From Novosphingobium sediminis (GTDB taxonomy: Bacteria > Pseudomonadota > Alphaproteobacteria > Sphingomonadales > Sphingomonadaceae), in assembly GCF_007991615.1 (NCBI RefSeq), contig NZ_BJYR01000009.1, positions 1 through 64,000 on the forward strand: a DNA stretch of 64,000 nucleotides. The letters run 5' to 3'. The notes under the pieces are model-generated. The model saw only the letters and a list, made by a program, of their open reading frames with translations, was not told where the DNA came from and made no database searches. Below, piece after piece: positions 1-8,354 of this stretch (positions are counted from its first letter, which is position 1; the number at the start of each line of letters is the position of its first letter). A program made the translations under genes and the position numbers.

Positions 1-86
1 CTGGCCTCAACGCCCCGCAGATCGTCGATACCGTGCTGAAAGCTCTCCGCCACAACAGCGCAGGCGTGCAGGAAGCGCGGGCTTAG
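1..86 (+). CDS. C-terminal end of an unidentified protein (cut by window start)
   Basis: An open frame enters from the left edge (first full codon at base 3) and ends at a TAG at 84-86. The 27 visible residues begin GLNAPQIVDTVLKAL and end in a polar tail. This is too short to assign a family. It runs on the + strand and converges with the minus-strand nnrU remnant. Confidence 0.45.
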   Translation, partial: GLNAPQIVDTVLKALRHNSAGVQEARA

Positions 87-107
87 AGGCCCGCGCTGCT
101 TGTTGTT

Positions 108-775
108 TCAGTATTGTTCAAACCAGACCCAGAGACCTGCCGGGATCAACGCGATCTTGAGGTGTAGCCAGGTCAGCAAGATCCACACGGGAACCGCAGC
201 CACCCAATAGAGCCCAAGATGGCCGAAAGCGGCCGGATCTGGCAGGAATGAGGTGCGCTTCATCCAGACTTTCCAGTCTGCGCCATGAAGTACAGCCTTC
301 TTCGCGTCCTGTCCGCGGGAACCGATGACTGCGAGTGCAATCACACCGCCGGCCAGAATGGCCGTCCGGGCGCTTGGTGCCACAAGGATATGAGCCAGGC
401 CCCAGAGCGTGAAGGCCGACATCATCGGATGCCGGGTCACCTTGAACACACCATTCGGTATTCTTGTCGAGAGGCCTGACACATCTGTTCCCGGCAGGGC
501 CGGATTGCCGGCAATCGAGGCGAGGAACAGCGCCGAGGCTACCAGCGTGAGCAATGATGCGAGCGTCCACGGCACGACGGACTGCCCGTCCCACAATTGC
601 GGAGTTGCGGGCGCCTTGCCGAAGGCAATCACCGCAGCGCTGAACGCAACGATGGACACCAATGAGTAGATGACAAGAAAGCCGCCTTGCCCAAACTGGC
701 GAACCATCCCGGCTCGCCAGTTTGGGACATAAGCAGGTGTGTTCCGACAAATGCGGCCATGCCCAAGGTGAGCAT
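108..775 (-). pseudogene. NnrU family membrane protein, frameshifted
   Basis: The downstream frame encodes a typical NnrU body: RAGMVRQFGQGGFLVIYSL, several hydrophobic segments and the RHPMMSAF motif. It has no plausible start of its own. The family's N-terminus (MLTLGMAAFVGTHLLMS) lies just upstream in another frame, from an ATG at 775. The two join at about 718-726, where one extra base would restore a continuous protein of about 222 residues. NnrU proteins are integral membrane proteins related to isoprenylcysteine/NNMT-type methyltransferases; some are linked to expression of nitric-oxide and nitrite reductases. No denitrification genes are nearby. Either this is a real single-base loss or a sequencing error at the AACTGGCGAGCC stretch; I cannot tell which. 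Confidence 0.7.
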
Positions 776-849
776 CACGGTTGCTGTATCCACGGTTCGG
801 TCCTTCCGTGCTTATCGTTATTGCCCCATCATGCGATGGCTTCACATGA

Positions 850-2196
850 TCATTCGTAAGCCTTGGGCAGAGCCCCTTCTCCCGGATGGCGATACCTTTG
901 GCGAAGACGTGACTGATGGTTAACCAATGATTGCAACTTACCGTCGACATATATTGTAATCGGAGCGGACGCTACCTCCAGAGGATCACCGTCCCAAATT
1001 ACGACGTCTGCTGAAAGACCAGGCTTGAGACTGCCGAACTTAGCGCCTTCGCCAAGGATCTCGGCGGGGATCGATGTGATCGAAGCCAGCGCCTGCCCCC
1101 AGTTCAATCCGGCTGCTCCCGGCACGCGCGAGAGGCCGACGAGATTGCCGGCGAACTGCGCAGCATAGCGCGGCTGATCGAGATCATAGAAGCCGCCAAG
1201 CGCAACCTTGACCCCGGCCGCTGTCATCCGTCCGACGTTTGACTGGGTTGCTGCCAGCGTCTCGAAGCTGCCGGGCAGATCCGCCAGTGCGCTAGCGAGC
1301 ACCGGCACCTTCGCCGCGGCGATCTCGCCCGCTACGCGCCAGCCTTCGCCCGCACCGACGATCACCAGTCGTAGGGCTGGAAATTCCTTCCCGAGCGCCA
1401 GCACGCCGCGGATGTCCGCCGCGCGCTCGACATGGACGAAAAGCGGCTGCTTGCCCATCACCACCGGGATCAGCGCGGCTGCATCGACGCGGGTCAGCAA
1501 TGCGTCGGTCGGCTGCCCCGGTGCGTCCTGACCCGCGGCCTTGCCCGGCTTGCGCTGGGCCAGATCGCGCGCTTCACGCAGCGCATTGCGCAGCAGTGCC
1601 TGCGCTGCGACACGGCTGCCACCAGCGAGATCTGCACCGCGTTCGCCAAGTTCGACAAGCTGGAACGCGCGTGGCTGCATGATGCCCGGCCCGTCCTGAG
1701 CCAGATCGATCACGGCGCCCTGCCCCGCGAAAATCGCGTTCGCGGCAATCGGTGCCACGCCCGCCCGGGTGATCCCGCTCGCGCGGCTGACCGCAACCGG
1801 CGGCGCATCGGAATCGATCGCCAGCGACACATCGAGCCCGGCAGAAAACCGCGCAGTGCCCGCAGAACTGTCGTTGCTCTCGTCAACCGCGCCGACATCG
1901 ACGAGGCCAAGGTCGGTCATCGCGGTCACGAGTCCCGGTGTGACCCACTTGCCGGTGCCGTCGATCACCGGAACACCGGCGGGGACAGAGACGTCTTTTC
2001 CGGCGGCGACGATCTTGCCGCCGCGAACCAGTACCGTCCCGCCGGGGATCGGGGCGCTGCCGTCACCGATGGCGATCGTGGCGCCCGTCACCGCGAAATC
2101 GCCGGAGGGAAGGGTGGCGGATGCCTCGGCAGCTCGGGCTGGAAGGGCGGTGCCGGCAAGGAGCAGCGCGCCAAGCAGCAGCGAAGGACGCTTCAT
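850..2196 (-). CDS. Amidohydrolase-family protein without the HxH metal motif
   Basis: A 448-aa secreted protein with an N-terminal signal peptide (cleavage near ARAAEA, residue about 23). It has the amidohydrolase composite beta-domain (GATIAIGDGSAPIPGGTVLV) and the C-terminal GxxADVVIWDGDPL segment. Where active relatives read TPGLIDxHxH, this protein reads TPGLVTAMTDLG, so both histidines of the first metal site are absent; the later Asp region is also poorly conserved. The ATG overlaps the stop of the upstream amidohydrolase by 4 bases (ATGA), so the two are translationally coupled. I infer a non-catalytic partner or an enzyme with altered metal use. Membership of the fold is clear; the activity is unknown. 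Confidence 0.85.
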   Translation of the reverse strand: MKRPSLLLGALLLAGTALPARAAEASATLPSGDFAVTGATIAIGDGSAPIPGGTVLVRGGKIVAAGKDVSVPAGVPVIDGTGKWVTPGLVTAMTDLGLVDVGAVDESNDSSAGTARFSAGLDVSLAIDSDAPPVAVSRASGITRAGVAPIAANAIFAGQGAVIDLAQDGPGIMQPRAFQLVELGERGADLAGGSRVAAQALLRNALREARDLAQRKPGKAAGQDAPGQPTDALLTRVDAAALIPVVMGKQPLFVHVERAADIRGVLALGKEFPALRLVIVGAGEGWRVAGEIAAAKVPVLASALADLPGSFETLAATQSNVGRMTAAGVKVALGGFYDLDQPRYAAQFAGNLVGLSRVPGAAGLNWGQALASITSIPAEILGEGAKFGSLKPGLSADVVIWDGDPLEVASAPITIYVDGKLQSLVNHQSRLRQRYRHPGEGALPKAYE

Positions 2197-3605
2197 TTCA
2201 CGTCTCCTTCACCCGGCAGGCCCAGTTCGAAATCGCTGACCGGCCGCCGCTTCGGATCGGCCATATCATAAAGCAGAGCACCGTCGATCCAGACCTTTTC
2301 AGGCCGCGAATAGACAGAGAGCGGATTGCCATTCCACAGCACGACATCGCCCATCTTGCCTTGCGCAAGGCTGCCTGTCTGCTTGTCGATGCCTAGCGCC
2401 CGGGCAGGGTTGAGCGTGATCCAGCGGATCACTTCGCCATCTGGTATGATGATGCCCATCCGCTTGCCCGCCGCGCGCGCCTTGGCGGCTTCCTGATTGA
2501 GCCGCTGGATCCCGTTGGCATCGTCCGAATGGATGATCACGCAGGCCCCCGCGTCGGCGAGCAGTGCGGCATTTTCGGGGATGGCGTCGAAGGCTTCCAT
2601 CTTGAAGCCCCACCAGTCCGCCCAGATCGCGGCGCAAATGCCATTGTCGCGCAGGAGATCGGCGATCTTGTAGGCCTCCACGGCGTGGTGGAAGGCAGAC
2701 ACCTTGTAGCCGAATTCCTTGGACATATCGATGACCTGCGCCATTTCGTCGGCACGGTAGCAGTGGTTCTGGACCAGAATCTTGCCGTCGAGCACATCGG
2801 CCATGGTGTCCATGGCAAGGTCGCGCTCGGTCAGTTTGCCCTCTGCGCGCTTCTTGCGGTATTCGGCCGCCTTGATCCACGCCTGTCGGTCGACCGCGAG
2901 ATTGCCCATGCGGGTGGAGGGCATCTGGCCCTTCCCGCCATAGACGCGCTTGGGATTCTCGCCGCAAGCCATCTTCATGCCATAGGGCGCGCCGGGGAAC
3001 TTCATCGCCTGCGCAGTGCGCGCATAGACGTTCTTGAGCACCACCGAGCGCCCGCCGATGAGATTGGCCGAGCCGGGCAGGATCTGCATCGTGGTCACGC
3101 CGCCGTTGGTCAGCGCGCGGGAAAAGCCGGGGTCCTGCGGCCAGACGCTGTGTTCGGCCCAGACTTGCGGCGTCGTCGGCGAAGTTGCCTCGTTGCCGTC
3201 GGAATGTGCCTGGACAGCGGGGCTGCCGTAAACGCCAAGGTGGCTGTGAATGTCGATCACACCGGGGGTGACGAACTTGCCGGTGCCATCGATGCGGCGG
3301 TAGCCATCGGGCACGGCGAGCCGCGCATCGCCCACGCCCACCACCTTGCCGCCTTGCAGCAGCACGGTGCCATTGGGAATTTCGCCGCCGGTGCCATCGA
3401 ACACAGTTGCGCCGACAATCGCTGTCGGTTCGCCCGGATAGGGCTTGTAGGTCGAAGGGTAAGGGTTTTTCTGCCACATCGGCGCGGCGGCTGGAGCGGA
3501 CTTGGTCTCTGCCATGCCCGCCATGGGCGAGGCGAGCAGGGCAAGGCCAGCCAGCACATGCGCCGCCGTGCGGCCCATTGTTCGTATCGTGCGCATATCC
3601 GTCAC
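2193..3605 (-). CDS. Amidohydrolase (imidazolonepropionase/prolidase-like), exported
   Basis: A 470-aa protein with a signal peptide (hydrophobic residues about 12-30, ending SPMAGMAE). It contains the metal-binding HSH in TPGVIDIHSHLG, later His residues in QNHCYRADE and SAFHHAVEAY, and a late Asp in VIIHSDDANG. This layout fits metal-dependent amidohydrolases that act on small peptides or N-acyl compounds in the periplasm. The assigned start is a GTG that overlaps the stop of the upstream transporter (GTGA). An ATG nine bases downstream (3596) is equally possible. Its position between a POT peptide transporter and a second amidohydrolase suggests a dipeptide-use operon; the substrate cannot be read from the sequence. 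Confidence 0.88.
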   Translation of the reverse strand: MTDMRTIRTMGRTAAHVLAGLALLASPMAGMAETKSAPAAAPMWQKNPYPSTYKPYPGEPTAIVGATVFDGTGGEIPNGTVLLQGGKVVGVGDARLAVPDGYRRIDGTGKFVTPGVIDIHSHLGVYGSPAVQAHSDGNEATSPTTPQVWAEHSVWPQDPGFSRALTNGGVTTMQILPGSANLIGGRSVVLKNVYARTAQAMKFPGAPYGMKMACGENPKRVYGGKGQMPSTRMGNLAVDRQAWIKAAEYRKKRAEGKLTERDLAMDTMADVLDGKILVQNHCYRADEMAQVIDMSKEFGYKVSAFHHAVEAYKIADLLRDNGICAAIWADWWGFKMEAFDAIPENAALLADAGACVIIHSDDANGIQRLNQEAAKARAAGKRMGIIIPDGEVIRWITLNPARALGIDKQTGSLAQGKMGDVVLWNGNPLSVYSRPEKVWIDGALLYDMADPKRRPVSDFELGLPGEGDVK

Positions 3606-5455
3606 TTCACACCATGCATCAGCCGCTTCAGCGGAACCGAAAGCGCCAGCAGGATCAGGCCGATGACTGCCGAGACTTCACCAATCGTCTGGAACACGCC
3701 GACATAAGTGTCGAGGCTCACCTTGAGGTTGGTGACTTCGCCGCCGACCGTCTCCACGCTGGCGAATTGTGCAACAACGCCAGCGACATACTGCGCGACC
3801 GCGATCGAGAGGAACCAGGTGCCCATCATCAGGCCGACGATCCGCGCGATCGAAAGCTTGGTGACCATCGAGAGGCCGACCGGGGAGATGCACAGCTCTG
3901 CCATCGAGTGGATCATGTAGAGCCCGGCGAGCCACCACAGGCCGACCTTGTAGTTGGCACCGGCAAACTGCGCGCCCCAGACAAGGAACAGGAAGCCCGC
4001 GCCCACGCCGACCAATGCGATGCCGAACTTGACCGGGATGCCAGGCTCCATGCCGCGCTTGGCGAGCGCGCCCCACAGGATCGAGAACAGCGGGGCGAAC
4101 AGGACGATGAAGAACGCATTAAAGAACTGCGTCTGCCCGGCGGTGATCGAGAACAGGCCGAACACGCTCATGTCGGTGTTGCGATCCGCGAACAGCGTGA
4201 GTGAGGAGCCGGCCTGTTCGAACAGGGTCCAGAACACGGTGTTGAAGGTGATGAGGACGATGGCCGCAACCATCATTTCGAACTCGCGCTTGTCGCCGTT
4301 GCGCCATGACCACAGCAGGATGCCGGGAATCGCGACCAGGAACGTGCCGAACATGATCTTGCCCATGATCGGCAGGCTCATGATGTAGCCGATCAGGCCG
4401 CTGCCCGCTGGCGGCTTCACATAGGCCATGAGATTGGCGAAGAGCAGATAGGCGAGGGGGATCGCCATGATCGCGCCAATGTAGACAAGCATGTCGCGCG
4501 AGGGGTTCGCGCCGGCCGGCCGCTCGCCGTAGCCGTTGAGCTTGCCGCCATCGAACTGGAACAGCAGCCACGAGACCGCCATGCCGGCGGCGGCGAGAGC
4601 GAAGCCCGCCCACCAGCCGAGCCCGCCCCACGAACCCATGCCGACCGCAAGCAGCGGGCAGAGGATCTGCGAGAACAGCGAGCCGAGGTTGATGCCCATG
4701 TAGAAGATGGTGAAACCCGCATCGCGGCGCCGATCGCCCTGCTCATAAAGCTCGCCGACGATGGTCGAGATGTTCGGTTTGAAGAAACCATTGCCGACGG
4801 TCACGAAGGAGAGGCCCACAATGAGAAGGAAGGTGTAGAGCGGATTGCGCTCCCCGCCAGCTTCGAACCCACCCGCCGGGACGCGGCGTGCTTCGCTGCC
4901 GTCCTCGCGCAGCAGCGAGACGGTCTTGTCCTCGTTGCCCTTGATGCGCAGCGTGGCGCCCTGGTCGGTAACGTATTGCTTGCGCGCTTCGCCGCTTCCT
5001 TCGACGGTCACTTCGTACCGCGTGCCTTCGATTGTGGCATAGGGCTTGGCCGCGCCGCCTGTGCTCGAGAAGCAGAGCACCGCATAGCCGAGGCTCATCA
5101 GGATCGCGCCGAATTTCACGGAGCGCTTCGAGCCGAGGAAGCGGTCTGCCATCATGCCGCCGATCAGCGGAGTCAGGTAAACCAGCGCGGTAAAGCCGCC
5201 GTAGAGCCCGGTCGTCGTCGTATCGCTGAACAGGAAATGCTGCGCGAGGTACAGCGTGAGCAGCGCGCGCATGCCGTAGTAGCCAAACCGCTCCATCGCC
5301 TCGGTCGTAAACAGCCGGGCCAGCTGGGCCGGGTGGCCAAACCAGCTGGCATCGCGGGCGCCCTGGGTCGGCACGGTGTCGACGGTTGCTCCAAGCGGAT
5401 CAGTCATGGTGTAAAAAGGCTCCCCTCGCGCACGTTGTGCGGCATTTGTCGTCAT
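3602..5455 (-). CDS. Proton-dependent oligopeptide transporter (POT/PTR2 family)
   Basis: A 617-aa polytopic inner-membrane protein. Near residue 50 it has the POT proton-coupling signature with ERFGYYGMR, and TM5 contains GNGFFKPNISTIVGELY, the family's second signature. Between the first helices and that signature lies an extracytoplasmic insert of roughly 80 residues, rich in charged residues, as in many alphaproteobacterial POTs. It would import di- and tripeptides using the proton gradient. It is the first gene of an operon whose next two genes, both overlapping by 4 bases, encode exported amidohydrolases. The start used here gives a 24-residue hydrophilic N-terminus; an internal ATG at MTDPLG (5407) would shorten it. 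Confidence 0.92.
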   Translation of the reverse strand: MTTNAAQRARGEPFYTMTDPLGATVDTVPTQGARDASWFGHPAQLARLFTTEAMERFGYYGMRALLTLYLAQHFLFSDTTTTGLYGGFTALVYLTPLIGGMMADRFLGSKRSVKFGAILMSLGYAVLCFSSTGGAAKPYATIEGTRYEVTVEGSGEARKQYVTDQGATLRIKGNEDKTVSLLREDGSEARRVPAGGFEAGGERNPLYTFLLIVGLSFVTVGNGFFKPNISTIVGELYEQGDRRRDAGFTIFYMGINLGSLFSQILCPLLAVGMGSWGGLGWWAGFALAAAGMAVSWLLFQFDGGKLNGYGERPAGANPSRDMLVYIGAIMAIPLAYLLFANLMAYVKPPAGSGLIGYIMSLPIMGKIMFGTFLVAIPGILLWSWRNGDKREFEMMVAAIVLITFNTVFWTLFEQAGSSLTLFADRNTDMSVFGLFSITAGQTQFFNAFFIVLFAPLFSILWGALAKRGMEPGIPVKFGIALVGVGAGFLFLVWGAQFAGANYKVGLWWLAGLYMIHSMAELCISPVGLSMVTKLSIARIVGLMMGTWFLSIAVAQYVAGVVAQFASVETVGGEVTNLKVSLDTYVGVFQTIGEVSAVIGLILLALSVPLKRLMHGVK

Positions 5456-5621
5456 GATTAGCGTCTAACCGCGCCTTGGGAAGGCAGTTATCGGCATTTT
5501 CCTAGGCTTTTCAGGTGCCAAGGCGGTTTCGTGCGCGGCCGGCGCCATGCTTGTTCCGGCACTGCCTAAAACCCCTGCGACGGTGAAATTTTCTTGCGCC
5601 CGATTGCGCGTCTCGCTGTAT

Positions 5622-5633
5622 TATGGCACCATA
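5622..5633. promoter_or_regulatory. Small palindrome ahead of the GntR/YtrA gene
   Basis: TATGGCACCATA is an inverted repeat with 5-base arms and a 2-base centre. It ends seven bases before the regulator's ATG. GntR-family regulators commonly bind short palindromes in their own leader, so an autoregulatory operator is plausible. The evidence is position and symmetry only. Confidence 0.3.
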
Positions 5634-5639
5634 TCACCC

Positions 5640-6002
5640 ATGAGTTCATCAAGCCCATCCGCTGGACGGCCCGTCTATCTCAAGCTGCGCGACCAGATTG
5701 CGGCGGCCATTCTGGACGGGACCTTCGCGGAAGGAGCCATGCTGCCTTCGGTGCGGGCCTATGCTGCGGCCGAAGCGGCCAATCCGCTCACGGTCGCGAA
5801 GGCCTACCAGCAGTTTCAGACCGAGGGGCTCGTGCAAGTCCAGCGCGGTGTCGGCATGTTCGTCGCTCCCGGCGCGGCCGAGGCGCTGCGCGCGCGGGAG
5901 CGCGAGGCGTTTCTGCGCCATGAATGGCCCGAAATCAGGGCGCGCATGCGGCGCCTCCATCTCGATCCCGCGCAACTTCTGGGCGCACCTGAGCGTGCCT
6001 GA
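5640..6002 (+). CDS. GntR-family regulator, YtrA subfamily
   Basis: A 120-aa cytoplasmic DNA-binding protein. Residues about 8-75 form a GntR winged helix: PVYLKLRDQIAAAILDGTF, then LPSVRAYA, then NPLTVAKAYQQFQTEGLV. The remaining 45 residues form a short helical tail, which is the size expected of the YtrA subfamily; HutC and FadR types have much larger effector domains. The ATG at 5640 is preferred because the winged helix starts right after it. YtrA regulators usually sit beside ABC-transporter genes they control, but here the neighbours are the divergent POT operon and ihfB, so its target is unclear. The POT operon is the simplest candidate. Confidence 0.85.
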   Translation: MSSSSPSAGRPVYLKLRDQIAAAILDGTFAEGAMLPSVRAYAAAEAANPLTVAKAYQQFQTEGLVQVQRGVGMFVAPGAAEALRAREREAFLRHEWPEIRARMRRLHLDPAQLLGAPERA

Positions 6003-6181
6003 GCGGGTCGTGCGCTAATCCCTTGCCATTTAACGATTGATAAGTTGCCGCACCGCCGATGGTCTGGCACTATCGCCCCACTCCAGCGGACCGGGACTCG
6101 CCCGGAAGGAGTGATGTCGGGGACGCGGATCAAGCCCAAAGGGCACCCGTTGTTTGCGGCAGTTAAGTAGGGGGGATGCGG

Positions 6182-6463
6182 ATGATCCGATCCGAATTGT
6201 TGCAGGCGCTTGCCAAACAAAGCCCAGGCATGCGCGGCGAAGAGATCGAGCGCGTAGTCGACGTCTTTTTCGACGAGATTGCCAAACGCCTTGCCGAAGG
6301 TGGCCGGGTCGAACTGCGCGGCTTCGGCGCGTTTTCGACGCGTGAGCGCGACGCTCGCAAGGGGCGCAACCCCAGGACCGGCGATTCCGTCGAAGTTCCG
6401 GGCAAGCGCGTGCCCTACTTCAAGCCCGGCAAGGACATGCGGGTTCGCCTGAACGCCGAATAG
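6182..6463 (+). CDS. ihfB: Integration host factor, beta subunit
   Basis: A 93-aa HU/IHF-fold protein: MIRSELLQALAKQ at the start, ELRGFGAFS in the middle, GRNPRTGDSVEVPGKRVPYF in the DNA-binding arm, and FKPGKDMR at the end. VPGKRVPYFKPG and the Arg-rich arm are typical of IHF-beta. It bends DNA as a heterodimer with IHF-alpha (not in this window). The ATG at 6182 is chosen over one at 6176: the GGGGGG ribosome site abuts the first ATG but sits about six bases before the second. In many proteobacteria ihfB follows rpsA; here it follows a regulator gene instead. Confidence 0.93.
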   Translation: MIRSELLQALAKQSPGMRGEEIERVVDVFFDEIAKRLAEGGRVELRGFGAFSTRERDARKGRNPRTGDSVEVPGKRVPYFKPGKDMRVRLNAE

Positions 6464-6471
6464 CGGAAGGC

Positions 6472-6498
6472 AGGCCGCGCGGATTGATCCAGCGGCCT
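6472..6498 (+). terminator. Possible ihfB terminator hairpin
   Basis: AGGCCGC and GCGGCCT form a perfect 7-bp stem around a 13-base loop nine bases after the ihfB stop, followed by CCGTTTCCCC. The T run is weak, so this is a tentative intrinsic terminator. Confidence 0.35.
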
Positions 6499-6593
6499 CC
6501 GTTTCCCCGATCGGTCTTGTGCTGCGCTTTGGCTGCGCAGCCCGTTGCCGTGCCCGCCGCACTGTGCCATCGCACTGGGCTTATCCATCATGT

Positions 6594-6678
6594 GCGGACG
6601 TGGCGGAATGGTAGACGCAGGGGACTTAAAATCCCTTGAGCTCAGCTCGTGCGGGTTCGAGTCCCGCCGTCCGTACCA
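6594..6678 (+). tRNA. tRNA-Leu (UAA)
   Basis: A cloverleaf with a 7-bp acceptor stem (GCGGACG with CGTCCGT), a G·U at the first pair, and an encoded ACCA end. The anticodon stem GGGGA/TCCCT carries the loop CTTAAAA, giving anticodon UAA at 6627-6629. A long variable arm typical of leucine tRNAs follows, then a T arm with GGTTCGAGTCC. It reads UUA codons, which are rare in this GC-rich genome. Confidence 0.95.
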
Positions 6679-6827
6679 GTGCGCGCATCAGGCTTGATGG
6701 TTCGCCTTGCCGTGCCTTCATCTCCCTCCGCCGCAGATAAAACTGGTTAGCGATAGGTAAGAATACTTATTGCCCGCGGGTTAACGTGGGCCGCCCACAC
6801 CGGCAGCGAGCTGCAGGGAGGCCGACC

Positions 6828-7616
6828 ATGGGGATCATCAAGGGTTCGATCAACGCCGATACGTTGAACGGGACGGCAGGTGCCGACGAAATCACGGGGC
6901 TTGCCGGTTCGGATATCCTCAAGGGGCTTGGCGGCAACGACCTGCTCGATGGCGGCACCGGTGATGACACCATGTACGGCGGGGCCGGCGACGACACCTA
7001 CATCGTCGATTCCGTGAACGACAAGGCAATCGAGCTGACCGGTGAGGGGATCGATCTCGTCAAGGCGAGCGTAAGCTTCACGCTTGGCGCCTTTGTCGAG
7101 AACCTGTTGCAGACGGGCACGGCCGCGATCAACGGGACGGGCAACGCGCTTGCCAACACGCTGACCGGCAACAGCGGGAACAATATCCTCAAGGGGCTTG
7201 GCGGCAACGATATCCTGAACGGGGGTGCAGGCGCGGATCAGCTGATCGGCGGCACCGGCATGGATACGATGACGGGTGGGACGGGCAACGACCGGTTCGT
7301 GTTTGCTGACGGCGACTTTTCGAGCAAGACCTCGACCGGCGCAGACGTGATCGTCGATTTCACGCCGGGCGACAAGATCGACCTCAGCCTCGTTGACGCA
7401 GTGAGCACTGCAACGCCTTACAACCAGCCCGGCGATCAGGCCTTCGTGTTCATCGGCCACAACCGCTTTCACATCCAGACGGGGCGCGAGCTGCGCTACG
7501 ATGTCGTCGGCGGCAACACCTACATCTATGGCAACGTCAACGGGGATACGACGGCGGACTTCTGCATAAAGCTGCTCGGCATCCACACGCTGACATCCGC
7601 TGATTTCGTCCTGTGA
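6828..7616 (+). CDS. RTX-type calcium-binding secreted protein
   Basis: A 262-aa protein with no signal peptide. It contains two blocks of glycine/aspartate-rich nonapeptide repeats: GLGGNDLLDGGTGDD with YGGAGDDTYIVDS near residues 28-65, and GLGGNDILNGGAGADQLIGG near 120-145. The C-terminal domain ends ADFVL, consistent with an uncleaved type I secretion signal. RTX repeats fold into a calcium beta-roll after export. No type I exporter genes are adjacent, so it presumably uses one elsewhere. The ATG at 6828 follows a good AGGGAGG site; a GTG at 6786 in the same frame is less likely. It is a compact protein with no visible enzymatic domain. TTAACG motifs lie upstream, but I do not claim a promoter. 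Confidence 0.85.
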   Translation: MGIIKGSINADTLNGTAGADEITGLAGSDILKGLGGNDLLDGGTGDDTMYGGAGDDTYIVDSVNDKAIELTGEGIDLVKASVSFTLGAFVENLLQTGTAAINGTGNALANTLTGNSGNNILKGLGGNDILNGGAGADQLIGGTGMDTMTGGTGNDRFVFADGDFSSKTSTGADVIVDFTPGDKIDLSLVDAVSTATPYNQPGDQAFVFIGHNRFHIQTGRELRYDVVGGNTYIYGNVNGDTTADFCIKLLGIHTLTSADFVL

Positions 7617-7644
7617 TGGTCCGCGCGGGGGGCGCTCGGGATCG

Positions 7645-8118
7645 ATGATGGCACAAGGAGAGGTTTCGCGGCGCACCGTGCTGGGCGGCCTTGCCGGCTC
7701 GGCCCTTGCGGGCATCTGCGCGCCGGCCAAAGCGGCGGCCATGCTCGATCTTGGCCGCTATCGGGGCAAGGTCGTCTATGTCGACTTCTGGGCCTCGTGG
7801 TGCGGGCCGTGCAAGCTCGCCTTCCCGTTCATGCAGCAGCTGGCCGCTCGATATCCGGCAGGCGACCTCGCCGTTGTGACCATCAATGTGGATCGCCAGC
7901 GCGTGGCAGCCGACGCGTTTCTGCGGCAGATGCGTTCCAGCCTGCCGGTCATCTACGATGCAACAGGCGATCTGGCGCAGGCATGGCAGGTGGCGGATAT
8001 GCCCACGTCGCTGGTGTTCGACCGCAAGGGCGGCCTGCGCTTCAGCCACAAGGGTTTCTTCCCCGGCAAGGTGCGTGAATACGAAGGCCATGTCGCCCAG
8101 CTCGTCGGTGAGGCTTGA
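7645..8118 (+). CDS. TlpA-like periplasmic thioredoxin with Tat signal
   Basis: A 157-aa protein. An SRRTVLGG twin-arginine signal (residues about 8-32, cleavage after PAKAAA) precedes a TlpA/ResA-type thioredoxin fold with the active site WCGPC near residue 53 and the cis-proline segment VADMPTSLVFD. It would reduce or oxidise thiols in the periplasm. It is the first gene of a tight operon: its stop is close to, or overlaps, the next reading frame (DUF4266), followed by DUF3570 and apbE. A likely client is the CGC tail of the DUF4266 lipoprotein (inference). A second ATG at 7648 is equally usable. Confidence 0.88.
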   Translation: MMAQGEVSRRTVLGGLAGSALAGICAPAKAAAMLDLGRYRGKVVYVDFWASWCGPCKLAFPFMQQLAARYPAGDLAVVTINVDRQRVAADAFLRQMRSSLPVIYDATGDLAQAWQVADMPTSLVFDRKGGLRFSHKGFFPGKVREYEGHVAQLVGEA

Positions 8119-8123
8119 ACCTC

Positions 8124-8354
8124 ATGCGCCGTTCCAGCCTGCTGATCCTCGCCCTGCTGCCCTTGCTCGGAGCGTGCGCGCACGGCGGCGTCCAGATCGG
8201 CGCAAAGCCGTGGCAGCGTGATGTGCTGGCACGCAGGTCGATGCAGCTTGGCCGTGATCCCTCGGTCATTGCCTTCGACGAGCACACCTATTTCAGCAAG
8301 GAAGCGGCCTCCGGCGGACGCAGCTTCGATGGTGGAGGCTGCGGGTGCAACTGA
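8124..8354 (+). CDS. DUF4266 lipoprotein with C-terminal CGC motif
   Basis: A 76-aa lipoprotein: Arg-Arg N-terminus, hydrophobic segment, lipobox LLGAC (Cys18), then about 58 residues. It ends in the family's hallmark, a Tyr-Phe-Ser-Lys-Glu stretch followed by Gly-rich GGGCGCN. The two terminal cysteines could form a disulfide, bind metal or exchange with the TlpA encoded upstream. The ATG at 8124 is chosen because GGTGAGG lies about ten bases upstream; a TTG at 8115 overlapping the tlpA stop is possible. Its end overlaps the start of the DUF3570 gene by 10 bases. The biochemical role of the family is unknown to me. Confidence 0.85.
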   Translation: MRRSSLLILALLPLLGACAHGGVQIGAKPWQRDVLARRSMQLGRDPSVIAFDEHTYFSKEAASGGRSFDGGGCGCN

